Below are positions 60,022 to 64,000 of a stretch of 64,000 nt of DNA, piece after piece. Where the stretch lies: the NCBI RefSeq assembly GCF_001274785.1, contig NZ_LHPI01000035.1, positions 1-64,000 on the forward strand, read 5' to 3'. Each line of letters begins with the position of its first letter. Within the stretch, counting starts at the first letter, position 1. The notes below the pieces were generated by a model that saw only the letters and a list, made by a program, of their open reading frames with translations, was not told the origin of the DNA and did no database searches. Origin of the DNA: Vibrio hepatarius. GTDB lineage: Bacteria; Pseudomonadota; Gammaproteobacteria; Enterobacterales; Vibrionaceae. The translations under genes and the position numbers were made by a program.

Positions 60022-60179
60022 CAAAAATCCCCACCATCCTGGCGGGGAAACGGGAGAGAAATAGTAGTAATAATTATTGTGTGCTAAGGATTGTCGAAAC
60101 TGATGCGATATGCAATCCCCTTTTCCCATCCCATAAATGTTCCCACCATCATTAACAACACCAACATAAGACACTGATA
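60022..60179 (-). ncRNA. Candidate sRNA between Spot 42 and engB
   Basis: On the minus strand a terminator (TCCCCGCC AGGAT GGTGGGGA then TTTTTG, 60022-60048) follows a U/C-rich stretch (ACTATTTCTCTCCCG), the layout of an Hfq-binding 3' end. A promoter-like TTGACT (60207-60212) and TATCTT (60186-60191) with a short 15-bp spacer would start an RNA near 60179. Spot 42 ends upstream with its own terminator, so a separate transcript is needed. As I recall, Aliivibrio has an sRNA (VSsrna24) downstream of spf; identity with it is untested. Confidence 0.4.
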
Positions 60180-60398
60180 AGTAAAAAGATAACCTATAAG
60201 TTCATAAGTCAAATTGCAGGATTTATGCATTGGTTTTCGAATTGAAATAACAAAAGTGTGAATGGAGTTTTATTACAAAATTTTGCTTAGTTACAAACAA
60301 GAACAAGGGAAGTGGCGTAATGCGTGGCGAGAGGAAATAACACCAAGATAGGGAAATAATCGATGTTAGTCGGGCGGTAAAAGTTTTCTTTGCCCCAA

Positions 60399-60504
60399 TA
60401 AAAAACGCCCCAGTCAAAAGCTGACTGGGGCGGCTGAATCAGCCTAATCCAATAACGTGAAACAAAAGGTCTGAAAGATAGAACATCTTACCTCTGTACC
60501 CTAC
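60399..60504 (-). ncRNA. spf: Spot 42 RNA
   Basis: Minus strand starts GTAGGGTACAGAGGTAAGAT and continues nearly identical to E. coli Spot 42, including GTTCTATCTTTCAGACCTTTT and the terminator GCCCCAGTCA ... TGACTGGGGC with U6. Spot 42 is an Hfq-dependent sRNA that represses catabolic and transport genes; CRP represses spf in E. coli, so it acts when glucose is abundant. Location directly downstream of polA, same strand, and convergent with engB is the conserved arrangement. A TACATT -10 lies at about 60511-60516. Confidence 0.97.
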
Positions 60505-60618
60505 GCCGTTTAATGTACAACAATTGGTCAGAAATGAAAACTCTTTTTGTAGTTTTTTTTCATTAAGGTTTTATTAAACTACATTTCACCAAGACATCTG
60601 AGATCTTATTTAGAGATA

Positions 60619-60648
60619 AAAAAAAGCTGGCGTTTGTGCGCCAGCTCA
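60619..60648 (-). terminator. Terminator of polA
   Basis: Minus strand GAGCTGGCGC ACAAAC GCCAGCTTTTTTTT; stem AGCTGGC/GCCAGCT and a U8 tract, 33 nt after the stop. Confidence 0.9.
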
Positions 60649-60679
60649 TACAAATCAGTCAAAACTGCTCAAATAGTGT

Positions 60680-63469
60680 CTAGTGCGCTTGATCCCAGTT
60701 GTCACCATGACCCGCTTCTGCCACTAGAGGCACTTCAAGCTGTGCTGCAGATTCCATCAATTCTTGTACTTTACTTTCAATTTCGGCTAAAGACGACTCT
60801 TGAACTTCAAAGACCAATTCATCGTGCACTTGCATCAATAGTTTCACACGACCATCACCTTCTTTTTGAATCCATTCGTCGACGAGTAGCATTGCCTTCT
60901 TGATAATGTCCGCCGCAGTACCTTGCATCGGTGCGTTAATCGCCGCGCGTTCTGCCGCTTTACGACGCATACCATTACGAGACTTAATTTCCGGCAAGTG
61001 CAAACGACGACCAAAAATCGTCTCAACATAGCCTTGCTCTGACGCCGCACTACGCGTGTCTTCCATGTACTGCATCACGCCAGGGTAACGCTCAAAGTAA
61101 GTGTCCATGTACTGCTGCGCTTCACCACGTGGAATAGCGAGCTGTTTTGCCAGACCAAACGCACTCATACCGTAGATAAGACCGAAGTTCACCGCTTTCG
61201 CTCGGCGACGTTGCTCACTGGTCACGTCTTCGATGTTGACGCCAATGATCTCCGCCGCGGTTGCCGCGTGGATATCTTTACCCTGCTGGAAAGCCTCAAG
61301 TAACGCTTTGTCACCCGATAAGTGCGCCATAATGCGTAGCTCAATCTGCGAGTAGTCGACCGCCATGATCTTATAACCGTGCGGCGCGATAAACGCCTGA
61401 CGGATGCGACGACCTTCTTCATTGCGGATTGGAATGTTCTGCAAGTTTGGATCGGTTGAAGATAGGCGACCCGTCGCAGTCACCGCCTGATGATAAGAAG
61501 TATGCACTCGGCCCGTTTCAGGGTTAATCATCTTCGGCAGCTTATCAGTATAAGTCGACTTCAGTTTCGCCAGACCACGGTATTCCAAGATCAGTTTTGG
61601 TAGTGGGTAATCCAGCGCTAGCTCTTGCAGTACCTCTTCATTCGTCGATGGCGTGCCTGAAGGGGTTTTCTTAACAACTGGTAATCCCATTTTCTCGAAC
61701 AAGATCGCTTGTAGCTGCTTCGGCGAGTTCATATTGAACTCCTGCTCTGCCACTTCATACGCTTTCTGTTCTAGCTCATCCAAACGCTGGGCAATTTCTT
61801 GTGATTGCGCAGAGAGCTTCATGTCATCAATCAGAACACCAGTGCGTTCGATACGCGATAACACAGGCACCAGTGGGACTTCAATTTGTTCGTAAATCGC
61901 TTTGAGCTTGTCATCGCTTTCGATGTTGGCAATCAAGCGGTTGTGTAGACGCAGAGTTACATCTGCATCTTCCGCTGCATACGGTGATGCTTGCTCTAAC
62001 TCGATTTGGTTGAAAGTCAGCTGCTTTTTGCCTTTACCCGCAATTTGTTCAAACGAGATGCAACTGTGCTGAAGGAAACGCAGCGCCAAGCTATCCATAT
62101 CGTGCTTGCCGCCGACACTGTTGTAGACGTAAGACGCCAACATAGTGTCGTATTTAATCCCTTTCAGCTCGATATCGTAGCGCGCTAACACGCTGGCATC
62201 GTACTTAAGGTTCTGGCCGACTTTCGCCTGGTTGTCGTCTTCTAAAATTGGTTTTAGCTGCGCCAGTACCCAATCGCGGTCGAGTTGTTTTGGCGCGTCT
62301 AAGTAATCGTGGGCAACAGGCACATAAGCCGCCACCCCTTCTTCAGTCGCGAACGACAAACCAACGAGATTTGCGACCATGTAGTCGAGACTGTCGGTCT
62401 CCGTATCAAACGCAAACACCTCTGCCGCTTTTAGCTTTTCAAGCCAAGCGTTGAACGTTTCTTCGTCTAGAATCGTTTCGTATTGACTGCGGTCGATGGT
62501 AACCGCTGGTGTTTCCAGTTCAGGGGCAAGGTTAGAAGAAGACGCGCTTGCGCCTGATTTCTCTACCGCTTCTACTACCCCAGTGCCGCCGTCGAGCAGT
62601 TCATTCAGCCATGATTTGAATACCAGTTGGCCGTAAAGCTTAATAAGCTCATCTTTATTTGGCGTGGTCTTGATCAGCGAGTCTGGCGTTTCGTCGAGTT
62701 CAACATCGAGTTTGATCGTCGCCAATTCATAAGACAGCATCGCGTTGTCTTTGTTGTCCACCAGCTTCTTCGCCATGGTTTTAGAACCACGGAAACCAAG
62801 CGGAGCGATGTCATCAAGGTTTTCATACAGCTTATCTAAACCGCCGATACCTTGAAGTAATGCCGTTGCGGTTTTATCACCTACGCCTGGTACACCAGGG
62901 ATGTTATCGACTTTATCACCCATCAGCGCGAGGTAATCGATGATCAATTCAGGTGGGATACCAAATTTTTCAATCACACCTTCGCGATCCATCACCACGT
63001 TCGTCATGGTGTTGATCAAGGTAATGTTGTCATCCACCAACTGCGCCATATCTTTATCACCGGTACTAATAAGTACTGGCATGCCCTGCTTTGACGCTTG
63101 ATGCGCGAGCGTACCGATTACGTCATCGGCTTCAACGCCCGGGACACAAATCAGCGGTAATCCCATCGCACGGATCACGTCGTATAGTGGTTCAATTTGA
63201 CAACGCAGGTCGTCTGGCATTGGTGGACGGTTGGCTTTGTATTCTGCGTACATCTCATCACGGAATGTTTTCCCTTTTGCGTCAAAGACAACCGCGATAC
63301 GTTCGCTGTTGAACTGACGCATCATGCTACGCAGCATGTTTACCACACCGTAAACGGCGTTAGTTGGGATATCACCATTGCTCATGGTGCCTGGGTAAGC
63401 GTGAAATGCACGGTATAGATAAGAAGAGCCATCAATCAAAATCAATGGATTGTCTGGAATACGAGCCAT
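60680..63469 (-). CDS. polA: DNA polymerase I
   Basis: A 929-residue repair and Okazaki-fragment polymerase. The N-terminal 5'-3' exonuclease (1 to about 300) has LILIDGSSYLYRAFHA and VEADDVIGTLA, the 3'-5' proofreading domain has FAFDTETDSLDYM (near 353, metal-binding Asp and Glu kept) and the polymerase domain has YSQIELRIMAHLSGD (motif A), RRRAKAVNFGLIYGMSAFG (motif B) and MQVHDELVFEV (motif C). Length equals E. coli PolA (928). TAGGATGC precedes the ATG. DnaA-box-like sites lie about 100-160 bp upstream. Confidence 0.97.
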   Translation of the reverse strand: MARIPDNPLILIDGSSYLYRAFHAYPGTMSNGDIPTNAVYGVVNMLRSMMRQFNSERIAVVFDAKGKTFRDEMYAEYKANRPPMPDDLRCQIEPLYDVIRAMGLPLICVPGVEADDVIGTLAHQASKQGMPVLISTGDKDMAQLVDDNITLINTMTNVVMDREGVIEKFGIPPELIIDYLALMGDKVDNIPGVPGVGDKTATALLQGIGGLDKLYENLDDIAPLGFRGSKTMAKKLVDNKDNAMLSYELATIKLDVELDETPDSLIKTTPNKDELIKLYGQLVFKSWLNELLDGGTGVVEAVEKSGASASSSNLAPELETPAVTIDRSQYETILDEETFNAWLEKLKAAEVFAFDTETDSLDYMVANLVGLSFATEEGVAAYVPVAHDYLDAPKQLDRDWVLAQLKPILEDDNQAKVGQNLKYDASVLARYDIELKGIKYDTMLASYVYNSVGGKHDMDSLALRFLQHSCISFEQIAGKGKKQLTFNQIELEQASPYAAEDADVTLRLHNRLIANIESDDKLKAIYEQIEVPLVPVLSRIERTGVLIDDMKLSAQSQEIAQRLDELEQKAYEVAEQEFNMNSPKQLQAILFEKMGLPVVKKTPSGTPSTNEEVLQELALDYPLPKLILEYRGLAKLKSTYTDKLPKMINPETGRVHTSYHQAVTATGRLSSTDPNLQNIPIRNEEGRRIRQAFIAPHGYKIMAVDYSQIELRIMAHLSGDKALLEAFQQGKDIHAATAAEIIGVNIEDVTSEQRRRAKAVNFGLIYGMSAFGLAKQLAIPRGEAQQYMDTYFERYPGVMQYMEDTRSAASEQGYVETIFGRRLHLPEIKSRNGMRRKAAERAAINAPMQGTAADIIKKAMLLVDEWIQKEGDGRVKLLMQVHDELVFEVQESSLAEIESKVQELMESAAQLEVPLVAEAGHGDNWDQAH

Positions 63470-63571
63470 AGTCTTTTAGCATCCTAAAATAAAGATCTGC
63501 CTAGGATGCCATGACTGCGAGAGTGAATCCATTTTAACTCAATGAATCCAACTCACACATTTGTCGATTGT

Positions 63572-63626
63572 TTACCCACACTTAGAACTCATCTGTGGAT
63601 AACTCTGTTTATATTATTTATCCACT
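63572..63626. promoter_or_regulatory. Cluster of three DnaA-box-like sites upstream of polA
   Basis: TTACCCACA (63572-63580, one mismatch), TGTGGATAA (63594-63602, the perfect consensus TTATCCACA on the minus strand) and TTATCCACT (63618-63626, one mismatch). They lie in the polA upstream region. DnaA is reported to stimulate polA in E. coli. Confidence 0.55.
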
Positions 63627-63785
63627 GCCTACAAACATGAGTCCCAACAACAAACAAAACACTTTAACCCATTGTTATTAAACAGATAAAACACAGATCT
63701 ATCATACAAAGATCGATCCATTAACGATCTTCGATTGTGGAAAAGACTATTGGTGTCCTTTTATTCAGCGCTGATCTTGGGGCAT
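63627..63785. other. polA upstream region with five GATC sites
   Basis: No gene seen. GATC occurs at 63696, 63711, 63715, 63726 and 63773, five Dam sites in 81 bp, adjacent to the DnaA-box cluster. The polA promoter must lie in 63470-63700; several AT-rich hexamers exist and I cannot choose one. Confidence 0.5.
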
Positions 63786-63812
63786 AAAAAAAGCGACATC
63801 TTTCGATGTCGC
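63786..63812 (-). terminator. Terminator of the right-edge small transcript
   Basis: Minus strand GGCGACATC GAAA GATGTCGC followed by seven T. It ends a leftward transcript coming from the window edge that contains the small ORF. Confidence 0.85.
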
Positions 63813-63872
63813 CTAGCAAAAACAGGTCAAAGCTTGTTCAAATGAGTGTCGGCTTTGCCAGAAAGCTATAAA

Positions 63873-63944
63873 TTACACTGGAAGCAATGTGAGCAATGTC
63901 GTGTCAAAAAGAACTCGTGCAAGTTCGTTTAAATTCAGTGTCAT
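63873..63944 (-). CDS. Small ORF (23 codons) with strong ribosome site, in a short terminated transcript
   Basis: The minus-strand ATG at 63944 is preceded by TTGGAG at six bases from the start. The peptide begins MTLNLNELARVLFDTT and ends LLTLLPV, a leucine-rich amphipathic or weakly hydrophobic peptide. The stop is 60 nt before a strong terminator. I do not recognise it. It may be a small protein gene, a leader peptide, or the coding part of a dual-function sRNA; the transcript start lies beyond or near the right edge. Confidence 0.45.
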   Translation of the reverse strand: MTLNLNELARVLFDTTLLTLLPV

Positions 63945-64000
63945 CACCGTCTCCAATTTGAATCTGGTAACTCAACGTCCTTGTGAACTTCTCTCATTCC

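Noticed and set aside
59974..60174. 66-codon minus-strand ORF
   Set aside because: It runs through the terminators of engB and the candidate sRNA; odd composition (NNYYYYF) and no ribosome site.
60680..63469. Frameshift or damage in polA, rep, uvrD or vexB
   Set aside because: All four read through at full family length with all motifs present.
63572..63776. Chromosomal replication origin
   Set aside because: There are only three DnaA-like boxes, no clear AT-rich 13-mer unwinding region, and the expected neighbours (gidA, mioC, rpmH, dnaA) are absent.

Overview
The window reads as a stretch of the larger chromosome of a Vibrio (Gammaproteobacteria, Vibrionaceae). The evidence is in the genes themselves: near-enterobacterial Rho, thioredoxin, RhlB, GppA, Rep, UvrD, PolA and EngB; the order tetR - membrane fusion - RND pump - ubiK - ilvC/ilvY, which I recall from V. 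cholerae (vexRAB to ilvC); a Spot 42 gene beside polA; two Csr-type decoy RNAs; and a tRNA Arg-His-Pro cluster. No prophage, IS element, integron or CRISPR array was seen. Coding density is high and most intergenic spaces hold recognisable terminators or promoters.

Layout. 1-160: tandem ribosomal RNA promoters firing leftward out of the window. 212-6101 (minus): ubiD-ferredoxin-fre operon, an exported protein of unknown function, rho, trxA. 6201-9000 (plus): rhlB-gppA. 9073-12068 (minus): yhhQ behind a preQ1-type riboswitch, a small DUF protein and recQ. 12281-17833 (plus): rarD, an AraC regulator, a LysE exporter, gamma-glutamyltransferase, a long GGA-rich CsrB-family RNA and a VOC protein. 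17877-20048: uvrD with an SOS box. 20348-22813: a four-gene bufferin operon (copper-binding modified peptide). 22880-27431: prlC, rlmJ, gor. 27622-35011: a Ser/Thr kinase, two cell-surface proteins, a kinase-controlled ECF sigma factor and a large lipoprotein. 35089-41579 (minus): a SPOR-domain protein and a peptide/nickel-type ABC importer. 41580-43221: a gene-poor stretch with tRNA-derived tandem repeats and five tRNA genes. 43503-51435: cytochrome c5, rep, the vexRAB-type efflux locus, ubiK. 51520-53361: two palindromic repeats and ilvC, divergent from ilvY. 54443-59146 (minus): hemN, DUF2489, yihI, a methyltransferase, a second Csr-type RNA, cytochrome c4. 59295-63469: engB, Spot 42 and polA. 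The right edge carries a small ORF with its own terminator.

How the parts work together. Much of the window is housekeeping: transcription termination and RNA decay (rho, rhlB, gppA), DNA repair and replication (recQ, uvrD, rep, polA), ribosome maturation (engB, yihI, rlmJ), ubiquinone (ubiD, ubiK), haem and cytochromes (hemN, c4, c5), redox (trxA, gor, ggt) and branched-chain amino acids (ilvC, ilvY). RNA regulators are unusually dense: Spot 42, two Csr decoys with VarA-type upstream boxes, a preQ1 riboswitch, a possible extra sRNA after Spot 42 and tRNA-tail repeats with terminators. The most interesting systems are the bufferin operon, the PknT/EcfP-like kinase-sigma module with its surface proteins sharing a domain, and the 114-bp repeats built from the 3' half of tRNA-Pro.
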